Part shown: positions 24,531-32,763 of the stretch, one piece after another
Numbering within the stretch: position 1 is the first letter of the stretch
Layout of the letters: every line of letters begins with the position of its first letter
Origin: CAWGJF01 sp963822905
Lineage (GTDB): Bacteria > Bacteroidota > Ignavibacteria > Ignavibacteriales > Ignavibacteriaceae
DNA length: 64,000 nucleotides
Direction of reading: 5' to 3'
Assembly (NCBI GenBank): GCA_963822905.1
Contig: CAWGJF010000002.1
Location: 682,001 to 746,000 of the forward strand
Made by a program: the position numbers and the translations under genes
The notes under the pieces: generated by a model
The model's database searches: none
What the model was told of the DNA's origin: nothing
The model's input: only the letters and a program-made list of their open reading frames with translations

Positions 24531-25562
24531 ATGCGGTTAAAATTCGCTATGCTCGCATTTTTAGTTTTTTGTGCGTTCTCATTTAATTCTTTTGCGCAGC
24601 TAAAACTAAATGGAGCCGGAGCCACATTTCCATATGTGATCTATTCAAAATGGTTTGATGAATACCACAAGAAAACGGGTATTGAATTTAATTACCAATC
24701 AATTGGCAGCGGCGGTGGAATCAAACAAGTAATTGAAGGTACAGTTGATTTTGGTGCTTCTGATGCTCCGATGAGTGAAGACCAGATGAAACAGGTAAAG
24801 GATAATCAGAAAACAGATATTCTTCATATCCCTACGGTTATGGGTGCTGTTGTTGTAACTTATAATGTTAAGGGTTTGGGTCAGGGTTTAAAATTGACTC
24901 CTGATGTACTCGCTGATATTTTTCTTGGCAAAGTTACAAAATGGAATGATTCAAGAATAAAAAGTGTGAATTCCGGAATGAAGTTACCTGATGAACCTAT
25001 ATTTGTTGTACATAGATCCGATGGTAGTGGAACAACAAATATATACACAGGTTATCTTACAAAAGTAAGTGAAGGTTGGGCAAAAAGAGTTGGTCAGGGT
25101 ACCTCAGTAAAATGGCCGGTTGGTCTTGGAGGTAAAGGTAACGAAGGAGTTGCTGGAATAGTTAAACAAACAGAAGGTTCAATTGGTTATGTTGAATTAG
25201 CCTATGCTGAAAAAAATAATCTGCCTTATGCTTCTCTAAAAAATAAAGCAGGAAATTTTGTTCTTCCTACTTTTGACGCAGTTTCTGCAGCAGCAGCCGG
25301 ATTTATAAATAATATGCCTGCAGATTTAAGAGTTGAGATTACAAATGCTGATGGAAAGGATTCTTATCCAATCTCTGGATTTACATGGCTGTTAGTTTAT
25401 AAAAATATGAAAGATAAAACAAAAGCTAAGGCAATCGTGGATTTCTTAAATTGGGCAATCACAGATGGTGAAAAGTTTGCTAAGGATTTATATTATGCTC
25501 CTCTTCCAAAAGAAGTCGTTGAACTAGATAAGAAGAAGATTGCAGAAATCTCAGTTAAATAA
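24531..25562 (+). CDS. pstS: Phosphate ABC transporter substrate-binding protein
   Basis: The protein has 343 residues: a signal peptide ending FNSFAQ, then LNGAGATFPYVIYSKWFDEY, IGSGGGIKQVIEGTVDFGASDAPM, VVHRSDGSGTTNIYTGYL and VGLGGKGNEGVAGIVKQTEGSIGYVE. These are the PstS phosphate-binding loops, including the Asp in FGASDAPM and the RSDGSGTT loop. An AAGGAG ribosome site precedes the ATG. It is exported to the periplasm and delivers phosphate to PstCA. A long intergenic hairpin follows it (25603-25646). Confidence 0.96.
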   Translation: MRLKFAMLAFLVFCAFSFNSFAQLKLNGAGATFPYVIYSKWFDEYHKKTGIEFNYQSIGSGGGIKQVIEGTVDFGASDAPMSEDQMKQVKDNQKTDILHIPTVMGAVVVTYNVKGLGQGLKLTPDVLADIFLGKVTKWNDSRIKSVNSGMKLPDEPIFVVHRSDGSGTTNIYTGYLTKVSEGWAKRVGQGTSVKWPVGLGGKGNEGVAGIVKQTEGSIGYVELAYAEKNNLPYASLKNKAGNFVLPTFDAVSAAAAGFINNMPADLRVEITNADGKDSYPISGFTWLLVYKNMKDKTKAKAIVDFLNWAITDGEKFAKDLYYAPLPKEVVELDKKKIAEISVK

Positions 25563-25602
25563 TTGATGGTTCAAAATATCCTATTAAATAATCAAAATAA
25601 TT

Positions 25603-25646
25603 ATCAGCAGCAGTATATGATCCTAAATTCAGTTCCTGCTGCTGAT
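25603..25646 (+). promoter_or_regulatory. Stem-loop in the pstS-pstC intergenic region
   Basis: ATCAGCAGCAG (25603-25613) and CTGCTGCTGAT (25636-25646) form a perfect 11-bp stem with a 22-nt loop, followed by TCCTTTT. It can act as a partial terminator or a 3' stabiliser that keeps pstS mRNA in excess over pstCAB, a common device in binding-protein ABC operons (known principle, inferred here). Confidence 0.55.
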
Positions 25647-25658
25647 TCCTTTTAAAAT

Positions 25659-26591
25659 ATGGATACTATAGGTAGGAATCCCGGCGATTTTATTTTTAAG
25701 AATATTACCAGGTTATCTGCGTTCCTTTTAGTGGTGTTGGTAATTATGATGGGATATCTTATGTATCACCAATCTATTCCTGCTATAGAAAAGTTCGGCT
25801 GGAAGTTTATAATTCATACTGATTGGGATCCTGTTCAGGAAAGCTACGGCGCTCTCCCCTTCATATTCGGAACTTTATACTCTTCACTTGTTGCATTATT
25901 AATTGCTTTACCATTAAGTGTGGGAATTGCTGTATTCCTTTCTGAGTTTGCTCCAAAATGGCTTGAAGGCCCGCTCTCAATGCTTGTTGAACTCCTTGCT
26001 GCTATACCAAGCATTGTTTATGGATTGTTTGGAATGTTTGTTATGGCTCCGTGGCTTCGTCAGACTATAGAACCGTTTCTTGGTGATCATCTTGGATTTA
26101 TTTTCTTATTTAAAGGTCCGCCGTATGGATTAGGGATGCTTGCAGCAGCATTAATTTTGACTATAATGATTTTACCAATCATTACCTCTATCTCAAGAGA
26201 TGTGTTAAAAGCAATTCCAAATTCACAAAGAGAAGCAAGTTACGCACTTGGCGCAACCCGATGGGAAACGGTTAGAATAATACTTGCAAGTGGTAAATCC
26301 GGAATTTTAGGAGCAACACTTTTAGGATTAGGACGCGCAATTGGTGAAACAATGGCAGTAACTATGGTTATCGGCAATAACCCGCAGATTTCAGCTTCAT
26401 TATTTGAGCCTGGCTATACAATGGCAAGCGTAATTGCAAATGAATTTACTGAAGCTACATCTGATTTATATTTGAGCGCTCTTATCGAGATTGCATTTTT
26501 ACTTTTTATACTCACAATTATTCTTAATTCAATTGCACGATTAATTGTATGGAGTGTAACAAGAAAGTACACTCAAGGAACTGAGTTATGA
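25659..26591 (+). CDS. pstC: Phosphate ABC transporter permease
   Basis: The protein has 310 residues and six predicted membrane helices. The stretches YGALPFIFGTLYSSLVALLI, ELLAAIPSIVYGLFGMFV and REASYALGATRWETVRIIL (the EAA loop contacting PstB) identify PstC. No clear ribosome site precedes the ATG. Its stop overlaps the start of pstA by 4 nt. It forms the channel heterodimer with PstA in the cytoplasmic membrane. Confidence 0.95.
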   Translation: MDTIGRNPGDFIFKNITRLSAFLLVVLVIMMGYLMYHQSIPAIEKFGWKFIIHTDWDPVQESYGALPFIFGTLYSSLVALLIALPLSVGIAVFLSEFAPKWLEGPLSMLVELLAAIPSIVYGLFGMFVMAPWLRQTIEPFLGDHLGFIFLFKGPPYGLGMLAAALILTIMILPIITSISRDVLKAIPNSQREASYALGATRWETVRIILASGKSGILGATLLGLGRAIGETMAVTMVIGNNPQISASLFEPGYTMASVIANEFTEATSDLYLSALIEIAFLLFILTIILNSIARLIVWSVTRKYTQGTEL

Positions 26592-27421
26592 TGACTTATT
26601 ACAGATGGAGAAAGATAAAAAGTGGAATAATGTTTTCACTCTGTCTGCTTAGTGTCGTCGTTGCCCTCATTCCTTTATTTATGATTTTATTTTATACGAT
26701 ATCTCAGGGAATAGGTTCAGTCAATTGGGATTTCTTTACAAAAATGCCCAAGCCTGCCGGTGAAGCAGGCGGTGGAATGGCAAATGCATTAGTCGGGACA
26801 CTTATTTTAACAGGATTAGGAAGTGTTCTTGGATTACCATCCGGCGTGCTTGCTGGTATTTATCTTTCTGAAAACCGTACCACTAAATTTGCTACCGTGG
26901 TTAGATTTCTTACTGAAGTATTAAACGGTATTCCTTCAATTGCTGTTGGGGTTTTTGCTTACGTGGTGGTTGTTCTTCCAATGCACAGATTTTCAGCACT
27001 TGCTGGTGGCTTTGCACTTGGTATTTTGATGCTTCCTATTGTTACTCGTACAACAGAAGAAATGTTAAATCTTGTCCCCCATTCATACCGGGAAGCAGCA
27101 CTTGGATTAGGAATATCAAGGTGGAAAACAACACTGTTCATTATTCTTCCAACTGCCCTTAAAGGAATATTTACTGGTATATTACTTTCAATAGCCAGGG
27201 CAGCCGGAGAAACTGCTCCTTTATTATTTACAGCACTTGGAAACAGGTTCTGGTCAACTCAGTTAGATCAGCCAATAGCATCACTTACAGTTTTTATTTA
27301 TGATTATGCAAAAGCACCATTTGATGATTGGAACAGGCAGGCCTGGGCAGCCGCACTTGTATTAATAATGATAATACTAATAATCAATTTTATTTTTAGA
27401 TTGGCAACAAGGAAGAGATAA
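26588..27421 (+). CDS. pstA: Phosphate ABC transporter permease
   Basis: The protein has 277 residues and six membrane helices, with PAGEAGGGMANALVGTL, EVLNGIPSIAVGVFAYVVVV, YREAALGLGISRWKTTLFIILP (EAA loop) and AARAAGETAPLLFTALG-like sequence near residue 200, all PstA features. It is coupled to pstC by an ATGA overlap and lies 3 nt before pstB. Confidence 0.95.
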   Translation: MMTYYRWRKIKSGIMFSLCLLSVVVALIPLFMILFYTISQGIGSVNWDFFTKMPKPAGEAGGGMANALVGTLILTGLGSVLGLPSGVLAGIYLSENRTTKFATVVRFLTEVLNGIPSIAVGVFAYVVVVLPMHRFSALAGGFALGILMLPIVTRTTEEMLNLVPHSYREAALGLGISRWKTTLFIILPTALKGIFTGILLSIARAAGETAPLLFTALGNRFWSTQLDQPIASLTVFIYDYAKAPFDDWNRQAWAAALVLIMIILIINFIFRLATRKR

Positions 27422-27424
27422 ATA

Positions 27425-28243
27425 ATGTATGAAACGGAATCAAAAGTGACTGAAATCATTAATGCTGAAACAGTAAAGGTAGTAACATCTAAAGCAGATC
27501 CAAAGATTTCTGTAAAGTCACTTGATGCTTATTTTGGAAAATTCAGGGCACTAAAAAATCTTTCAGTAAACATTTCTGAGAAAAAGATTACTGCAATTAT
27601 AGGTCCATCCGGTTGTGGTAAATCCACTTTGCTGCGTTGCTTTAACAGGATGCACGAAGAAGTTGGTGGGACAATAAAAGGAAAAATTCTTATAGACAAT
27701 GAAAACATATTTAATCACGATCCTGTATGGTTAAGAAAAAAAGTCGGGATGGTGTTTCAAAAACCTAATCCGTTTCCTACCATGTCCATCCAGGAAAACG
27801 TTACAATCGGTTTAAGATTAAATGGCAGACATAATAAAAAAGAGCTTGCAGAGGTTGTGGAAAAATCCTTAACACAGGCTTTTTTATGGGATGAAGTTAA
27901 AGATAACCTAAAAGCATCCGGTTCATCAATTTCCGGCGGACAACAACAACGCCTTTGTATCGCACGTACACTTGCTGTTAATCCTGATATTATTCTTCTT
28001 GATGAGCCGACAAGTGCACTTGATCCAATTTCAACAGCTAAGATTGAAGAAATGCTCATCGGGTTAAAAAACGATTACACAATTGTTATAGTTACACATA
28101 ACATGCAGCAAGCTGCACGTATCAGCGACTATACAGCATTTATGTACATTGGAGAACTTATCGAATTCAATAACACAAAAAAAGTATTTACTTCTCCTGA
28201 TAAAAAGCAGACTGAAGATTATGTTACAGGAAGATTCGGCTGA
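27425..28243 (+). CDS. pstB: Phosphate ABC transporter ATP-binding protein
   Basis: The protein has 272 residues. The Walker A GPSGCGKST, Q-loop VGMVFQKPNPFPTMSI, signature SGGQQQRLCIART and Walker B IILLDEPTSALDP are intact, and FPTMSIQENVTIGLRLNG is typical of PstB. The first 30 residues extend beyond the usual start. It energises phosphate import. A 7-bp hairpin (28268-28294) lies in the 89-nt gap before phoU. Confidence 0.96.
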   Translation: MYETESKVTEIINAETVKVVTSKADPKISVKSLDAYFGKFRALKNLSVNISEKKITAIIGPSGCGKSTLLRCFNRMHEEVGGTIKGKILIDNENIFNHDPVWLRKKVGMVFQKPNPFPTMSIQENVTIGLRLNGRHNKKELAEVVEKSLTQAFLWDEVKDNLKASGSSISGGQQQRLCIARTLAVNPDIILLDEPTSALDPISTAKIEEMLIGLKNDYTIVIVTHNMQQAARISDYTAFMYIGELIEFNNTKKVFTSPDKKQTEDYVTGRFG

Positions 28244-28332
28244 TTAGTATTTTACAATAAGTTGATTCTGAATCTTTTGTAGATTTGGATTCAGTAAATA
28301 AGATAATTACAAATAATATTACCGGGCTATAA

Positions 28333-29016
28333 ATGGAAAGACATTTTGTTAAAGAAATTGAAGAATTAAAAGTTGCTATTAATAAAATGGCATCTCTTGT
28401 TGATGAGCAGGTTGAAAATAGTTTTAAGGTTTTGTCAAACGGAATTGCCGAGACAAAGAAAATAAAACAGAAAGACCGTGAGGTTGATGCTTATGATAAT
28501 TTAATCATGGCAAAATGTGAGAATTTACTTGCCTTATACCAACCGGTTGCCGGAGATCTTCGTTTTGTGCTTACTGCTATTAAAGTAGACAGCCAGCTGG
28601 AACGTTGTGGAGATATTGCTGTAAATATTGTTCAGAGAGTGAAAAGAGCTGATAATTTTAACGAACTTATTTCCGGAACTGATCTTCCTGAAATGGCTGA
28701 AACTGCAAGAGTTATGGTTAAGGATGCAATAAGTTCTTTTATAAACCAGGATACCGAACTTGCTAACACAATCTGGGTTAAAGATGATATTGTTGATGAA
28801 CTTAACAAGAAAATATTTAACCAGCTTGTGGAAAAAATAAAAACCAATCCTGAGCTTGCTGAATCCTGTGCTCACCTGATCGTTCTCTCCAGGCATATAG
28901 AACGTCTTGCTGATCACGCAACAAACATTTCCGAGGATGTAATCTTCCTTACAGAAAATGAAATTGTTGCACATAAAAAGAAACTGAAAGATTTCACTGT
29001 ACCTGATTCAGAGTAA
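28333..29016 (+). CDS. phoU: Phosphate signalling complex protein
   Basis: The protein has 227 residues and is all-helical with the two PhoU repeats: YDNLIMAKCENLLALYQPVAGDLRFVLTAIKVDSQLERCGDIAVNI in the first half and AHLIVLSRHIERLADHATNISEDV in the second (the E/DxxxD metal-site pattern). It links the Pst transporter to the PhoR sensor and represses the Pho response when phosphate is plentiful. No phoR-phoB pair is visible in this window. Confidence 0.95.
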   Translation: MERHFVKEIEELKVAINKMASLVDEQVENSFKVLSNGIAETKKIKQKDREVDAYDNLIMAKCENLLALYQPVAGDLRFVLTAIKVDSQLERCGDIAVNIVQRVKRADNFNELISGTDLPEMAETARVMVKDAISSFINQDTELANTIWVKDDIVDELNKKIFNQLVEKIKTNPELAESCAHLIVLSRHIERLADHATNISEDVIFLTENEIVAHKKKLKDFTVPDSE

Positions 29017-29093
29017 ATGGCAGGAATCATTTTGAAGATGTGTTATTTTTTTTTGCTATTTGAACACAACAGGATTAATCCAATCTTAAAAGA

Positions 29094-29432
29094 CTAAACG
29101 TATTTTATTACCTGTGCTTTTTCTATCGTTATAAGCCCGTTACTGCCTGACTGATCAAATATCTCGTGAATTATTTCAAGAAAGTCTTCAATCTTTTTTT
29201 CCTCATCAACTATTTCAACAATTATCGGCATATCTTCAGATAAAGCAAGTAGTTTTGAAGTGTGAATAATACTATGCCTGCCGTATCCTGTTATTCCTTT
29301 AATAACTGTTGCCCCTGCCAGATGTAATTCTCTTGCTTTTAAAACTATTGCTTCATAAACGGGAATGTTTTTTAGTTTGTCGCTCTCCCCGATGAAGATC
29401 CTTAACAATTTTGCTTCGCCCTTTACTTCCAT
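29094..29432 (-). CDS. DUF190 protein
   Basis: The protein has 112 residues with a ferredoxin-like/PII-like pattern: LLRIFIGESDKLKNIPVYEAIVLKARELHLAGATVIKGITGYGRHS is the DUF190 hallmark. Such proteins are found repeatedly next to crcB, as here (7-nt gap). The role is unproven; a regulatory or accessory part in fluoride export is the usual guess. Confidence 0.85.
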   Translation of the reverse strand: MEVKGEAKLLRIFIGESDKLKNIPVYEAIVLKARELHLAGATVIKGITGYGRHSIIHTSKLLALSEDMPIIVEIVDEEKKIEDFLEIIHEIFDQSGSNGLITIEKAQVIKYV

Positions 29433-29439
29433 AACTAAC

Positions 29440-29811
29440 TCAGATTAATTTTGATAATAAATACGCAAGGTAAACTCCCAGCAAACAGAGAAATACATTC
29501 AGGAAAACATTTAATGAACCGAGCACTATTTCGGAATCGCGGAATAGTGAAATTGTTTCATAAGAGAATGTGGAGAAAGTTGTAAAGCCTCCACAGAAAC
29601 CGACTGTTAGTAATAAACGCATTCCCGGTGTAAGTATTTCTTTGGGATCAAGATAAAACATAATTAAACCAATTATGAAACTTCCGACAACATTTACAAC
29701 CAATGTGCCTGTGGGAAATGGATTCGTAAATAATTTATAAATCAGTTTTGAAATCCCGAAACGGAGAACTCCTCCGATTGCAGCACCGATTGACACATAA
29801 ATATAATTCAT
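29440..29811 (-). CDS. crcB: Fluoride ion channel CrcB/FluC
   Basis: The protein has 123 residues and four membrane helices. GAAIGGVLRFGISKLI, PTGTLVVNVVGSFIIGLIMF and GFCGGFTTFSTFSYETISL are the Fluc signatures, including the Asn and the phenylalanine box of the fluoride pore. It exports F- as a dual-topology dimer. No fluoride riboswitch is possible in the 17-nt gap to the upstream aminotransferase gene, and I saw none further upstream. Confidence 0.92.
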   Translation of the reverse strand: MNYIYVSIGAAIGGVLRFGISKLIYKLFTNPFPTGTLVVNVVGSFIIGLIMFYLDPKEILTPGMRLLLTVGFCGGFTTFSTFSYETISLFRDSEIVLGSLNVFLNVFLCLLGVYLAYLLSKLI

Positions 29812-29828
29812 ATTCTTTTATTTAGTTA

Positions 29829-31118
29829 CTAACTTTTAACCCACTCACAGATAAGATCAACTGCTTTAAGCATTTCACCACAATGATTGTGAAGGAATGC
29901 ATCATCAATATCTTCCTTGTGATCTAAATTAAGCGCAGCGCTCATTGCACGGTTTCCATCAAAATCTACATAAGCAATTCTTGCTGTAAGCTCTTCCGCT
30001 GGTCTGCCGAAAGCTTCTCCCGGGAGAATTGCAACACCAGTTTCGTCAAGAAGTTTACTGCACATATCGACACTAGTCTTTATTCCTTTTTCTGCCAAAG
30101 AATATTTCAGATCAGAAAAATCAGGGAAACAGTAAAATGCGCCATCAGGATTTGGAGTGTAGATGCCGGACTCATTTAATTTATCAGATATCTTTTTACC
30201 AATTTTATCAAGTATCCACCTGCACCTCCATAAATAGGATTCAATTTCGTTTCCTCTTCTGAATGCTCTGACAGCGGCATATTGAATAGGTGTGCTTGTT
30301 GAAGTAAATGTCTCGCTTGCCATAACTGAAAGAGAATCCAGAAGCCACTTGAGTGGTTCGGGAAATGTAAAAGTGCCTAAACGCCATCCCCCTGCTCCAC
30401 ACCATTTACTCAATCCGCTACTGATAATAGTTCCTTCAGGATAAAATCTTGCTATTGATATATGATCACCTGAATGATTCAGTTCACCATAAATTTCATC
30501 AGATAAAAGAATGATCTTATGTTCTTTGGCAACTTCTGCTATAACTTTCAACTCATCTTCATTGTAGGAAGAACCAACCGGGTTGGATGGATAATTAAGA
30601 ATTACTATCCTTGGTTTATCGTGATCGTTTGAACAATGAGCTTCTAATTCTTCGGCTGTTAATCTCCATTTATTTTCGCGGTGTGTTTTAATCCATCTCA
30701 CGTGTCTGCCAATTATTTGTGCCTGCGGTGCATAAGAAACCCAGCTTGGTGTCGGGATAACCAAATCACCGTAGTAAACATACTGAAGAAGAAACATTAG
30801 CTCTTTGGATCCGGGTCCAATTAAAACTTCATCTGCTGTTGAACAGACACCCTGTGTTTTGCAGTAATACTCTGCAACTGCTTCACGAAGCTGAGGCAGA
30901 CCTTTCACGGGGAGATAATCCTTCTGGTGTGCATTTACTTTTAATTCATCTACAACCGGCTGGGGAACAGGAAATGGTGACTGACCAAGACCAAGCTTGT
31001 ATATGTGTCTTCCCTGTTTTCTTAGTTCGTTGCTTTTTTCATTTATTGCGAGTGTTGCTGACTGCGGTAAACCTCTTACATTAAGGTTTAGATTGATGTT
31101 GTGAAAGTTGTTTTGCAT
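29829..31118 (-). CDS. Class I/II PLP-dependent aminotransferase
   Basis: The protein has about 429 residues from the ATG at 31118; an in-frame ATG at 31184 would add 22 hydrophobic residues unlike the family and is less likely. Motifs: GLGQSPFPVP, GPGSKELMFLLQ, ILNYPSNPVGSSYNEDEL, LLSDEIYGELNH (PLP Asp/Tyr) and ISSGLSKWCGAGGWRLG with the Schiff-base lysine. It is a fold-type I aminotransferase of aspartate/aromatic type; the amino acid is not predictable. It probably heads a short operon with crcB and DUF190, with gaps of 17 and 7 nt, an odd pairing with no obvious functional link. Confidence 0.85.
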   Translation of the reverse strand: MQNNFHNINLNLNVRGLPQSATLAINEKSNELRKQGRHIYKLGLGQSPFPVPQPVVDELKVNAHQKDYLPVKGLPQLREAVAEYYCKTQGVCSTADEVLIGPGSKELMFLLQYVYYGDLVIPTPSWVSYAPQAQIIGRHVRWIKTHRENKWRLTAEELEAHCSNDHDKPRIVILNYPSNPVGSSYNEDELKVIAEVAKEHKIILLSDEIYGELNHSGDHISIARFYPEGTIISSGLSKWCGAGGWRLGTFTFPEPLKWLLDSLSVMASETFTSTSTPIQYAAVRAFRRGNEIESYLWRCRWILDKIGKKISDKLNESGIYTPNPDGAFYCFPDFSDLKYSLAEKGIKTSVDMCSKLLDETGVAILPGEAFGRPAEELTARIAYVDFDGNRAMSAALNLDHKEDIDDAFLHNHCGEMLKAVDLICEWVKS

Positions 31119-31184
31119 ATATATTTGGAGCAATTGTACAATATTTATTTTTAAACTTATAAAATTTTCCAGACTTATTAACAA

Positions 31185-31208
31185 TAAAAAACCCCGAAAT
31201 TATCGGGG
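31185..31208 (-). terminator. Intrinsic terminator after the T9SS paralogue pair
   Basis: On the minus strand CCCCGA-taatt-TCGGGG (31192-31208) is followed by a TTTTTT run (complement of 31186-31191). It ends the minus-strand T9SS-tail genes just before the aminotransferase gene. Confidence 0.8.
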
Positions 31209-31248
31209 CTTCAAATACTATATTTAATAGATCATCATTTCAGAAGAA

Positions 31249-32529
31249 TCATCTTTTTTGTGCTAGAATAATTCCCTGCCCGGATATCTGGTAGAAATAA
31301 ATTCCCGAGGTTAATTCATTTCCATTAAATTCAACTTCATAACTGCCTGCAGGTTTATCTTCGTTAACAAGTGTTGCAATTTCTTTTCCTAATACATCAT
31401 AAACTTTTAATTGTACGGACACGCGATCGCGTGTCCCTACGGATGGAATACTATATCTTATTTTTGTTGTAGGGTTAAATGGATTAGGATAATTCTGCCC
31501 AAGCGAGAAAGAAGTTATAATTTCATCCTGATTGTTCTGCTCCACGTCATCAATTATTGGTCTAACATCAATTCCATAGATTAAAGAAATGGTTGCATCA
31601 AAGTAAATTAATGTATCGTTGCTTAACCATTCAAGAGTATATTTCAAACCAAAGCTAAAACAGTCGAGGTACATATTTGTATATCCGGAATCATTTTCAA
31701 ATACATACAATCCGCTACCTGAGTTAGTTAAAAGGGGATTAAAAAAAGCTGTTCGTTTTTTGTTAGGTGACAAAGTAATTGATTTTATGGCAATTGGATT
31801 ACTCCAACATGGTCCAATTTGACTTGAATCGTCGATGGCTGGATCAAATAAAACACTGTCACTATTAGTTTCAAAGTTATGTAAATATAATTTTGGTGGA
31901 TCATCAACATCATAAGTACTGTATGTCAAAGAATTATTTAAGTTATTATATGAATAACCACTAAAAAAAACATCTTCTCCAATGGAAAAAAATGTGTCAA
32001 TTTTATTTGAATAGAGGTAATATTGTAAAATCACATTTCCAGATTCTAACGATAATATAGTACTGTCACTAGCCCACTTTCGATAATCAATATCCCAATC
32101 AGAAATTTGGTAGCTCAATAGATGAGATTGACTATCTTTAAATGAATAATATCTATCATTAACAATAATGTTTGAATCGTTAGGCGAAAAAGAGTACGAA
32201 TTGCTCCTTATGTTCTGAGGTGCAGTAAACAAGATGAAGGAAAAGTCATTTTCAAAATCTTTTAGTATAAAATTATTTTGTTGTGCATAAACTGCAATAT
32301 GAGATTTGTTTGCAAACCGGGGAATTGAAGGAAAATCAGTTACCGTATCTTTAAGAGTAGTGATATTCGTTTTGTGAAATTTATTGTCCTGTGTGAAATA
32401 GTAATATAGATCATTCGTATAAGGATCGATAGAATAATAATATGTTGTACCCCAAGCAATCAGAAATGGTTGAGAAAACGATGAAGAGTAGAACAAAAAG
32501 ATTAAAATGTAAAAGTACAGATATTTCAT
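31249..32529 (-). CDS. Secreted TolB-like repeat protein with frameshifted T9SS tail
   Basis: The protein has 426 residues: signal peptide (to about residue 19, SSSFSQ), a region of WD40/TolB-like beta-propeller repeats (SFSPNDSNIIVNDRYYSF, ITLSPNKKRTAFFNPLL), then the T9SS type A sorting domain from SLGQNYPNPFNPTTKIRYSI. The final residues GQGIILAQKR do not match the expected NYSxTKKMILLK. That ending is present in the next frame and would stop at 31235, so one base appears missing near the C-run at 31279-31281. It is a paralogue of the upstream gene; the first 95 residues are identical. Function unknown; it is probably non-exported if the frameshift is real. Confidence 0.7.
   Translation of the reverse strand: MKYLYFYILIFLFYSSSFSQPFLIAWGTTYYYSIDPYTNDLYYYFTQDNKFHKTNITTLKDTVTDFPSIPRFANKSHIAVYAQQNNFILKDFENDFSFILFTAPQNIRSNSYSFSPNDSNIIVNDRYYSFKDSQSHLLSYQISDWDIDYRKWASDSTILSLESGNVILQYYLYSNKIDTFFSIGEDVFFSGYSYNNLNNSLTYSTYDVDDPPKLYLHNFETNSDSVLFDPAIDDSSQIGPCWSNPIAIKSITLSPNKKRTAFFNPLLTNSGSGLYVFENDSGYTNMYLDCFSFGLKYTLEWLSNDTLIYFDATISLIYGIDVRPIIDDVEQNNQDEIITSFSLGQNYPNPFNPTTKIRYSIPSVGTRDRVSVQLKVYDVLGKEIATLVNEDKPAGSYEVEFNGNELTSGIYFYQISGQGIILAQKR
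31413..31440. repeat. 28-bp palindromic element in a T9SS domain (copy 1)
   Basis: The core GGACACGCGATCGCGTGTCC (31417-31436) is a perfect 20-bp palindrome, flanked by GTAC/CTAC arms with one mismatch. It reads VGTRDRVSV in frame in the protein. The third T9SS gene upstream (34150-34180) lacks these residues at the same position, so it is an in-frame insertion. Confidence 0.75.
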
Positions 32530-32763
32530 TGGCTTATATAACTTCCCCGAAAGAATTAAAATTACTTTTTCAACTTCGCTTTAACTGTTGATATATGCAA
32601 GGAATATCTTTTACTTAAGCAGTATCATTTTTTTTGTTTCAGAATAATTCCCTGTTTTAAGTTGATAGAAGTAGATACCCGTAGGCAGTTCATTTCCATT
32701 AAACTCAACTTCATAACTGCCTGCAGGCTTCTCCTCGTTAACAAGTGTTGCAACTTCTTTTCC
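32249..32763. repeat. 515-bp direct repeat, copy 1 (partner 33623-34137)
   Basis: This segment covers the 3' end of the middle T9SS gene, the 81-bp spacer and the start of the next gene. By eye it matches 33623-34137 base for base at a constant 1,374-bp offset, and the match breaks at 32248/33622 and 32764/34138. It records a tandem duplication or recent gene conversion. Confidence 0.75.

Noticed and set aside
26740..26780. GCCTGC...GCAGGC palindrome in pstA as another inserted element
   Set aside because: The encoded PKPAGEAGGG is the normal conserved PstA sequence, so nothing has been inserted.
31119..31184. Longer N-terminus for the class I/II aminotransferase
   Set aside because: The added 22 residues are hydrophobic and unlike the family; the ATG at 31118 gives a normal start.
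29829..31250. Fluoride riboswitch for crcB
   Set aside because: I found no GGC-rich pseudoknot-like leader upstream of crcB or of the preceding gene; the only clear structure is an intrinsic terminator.
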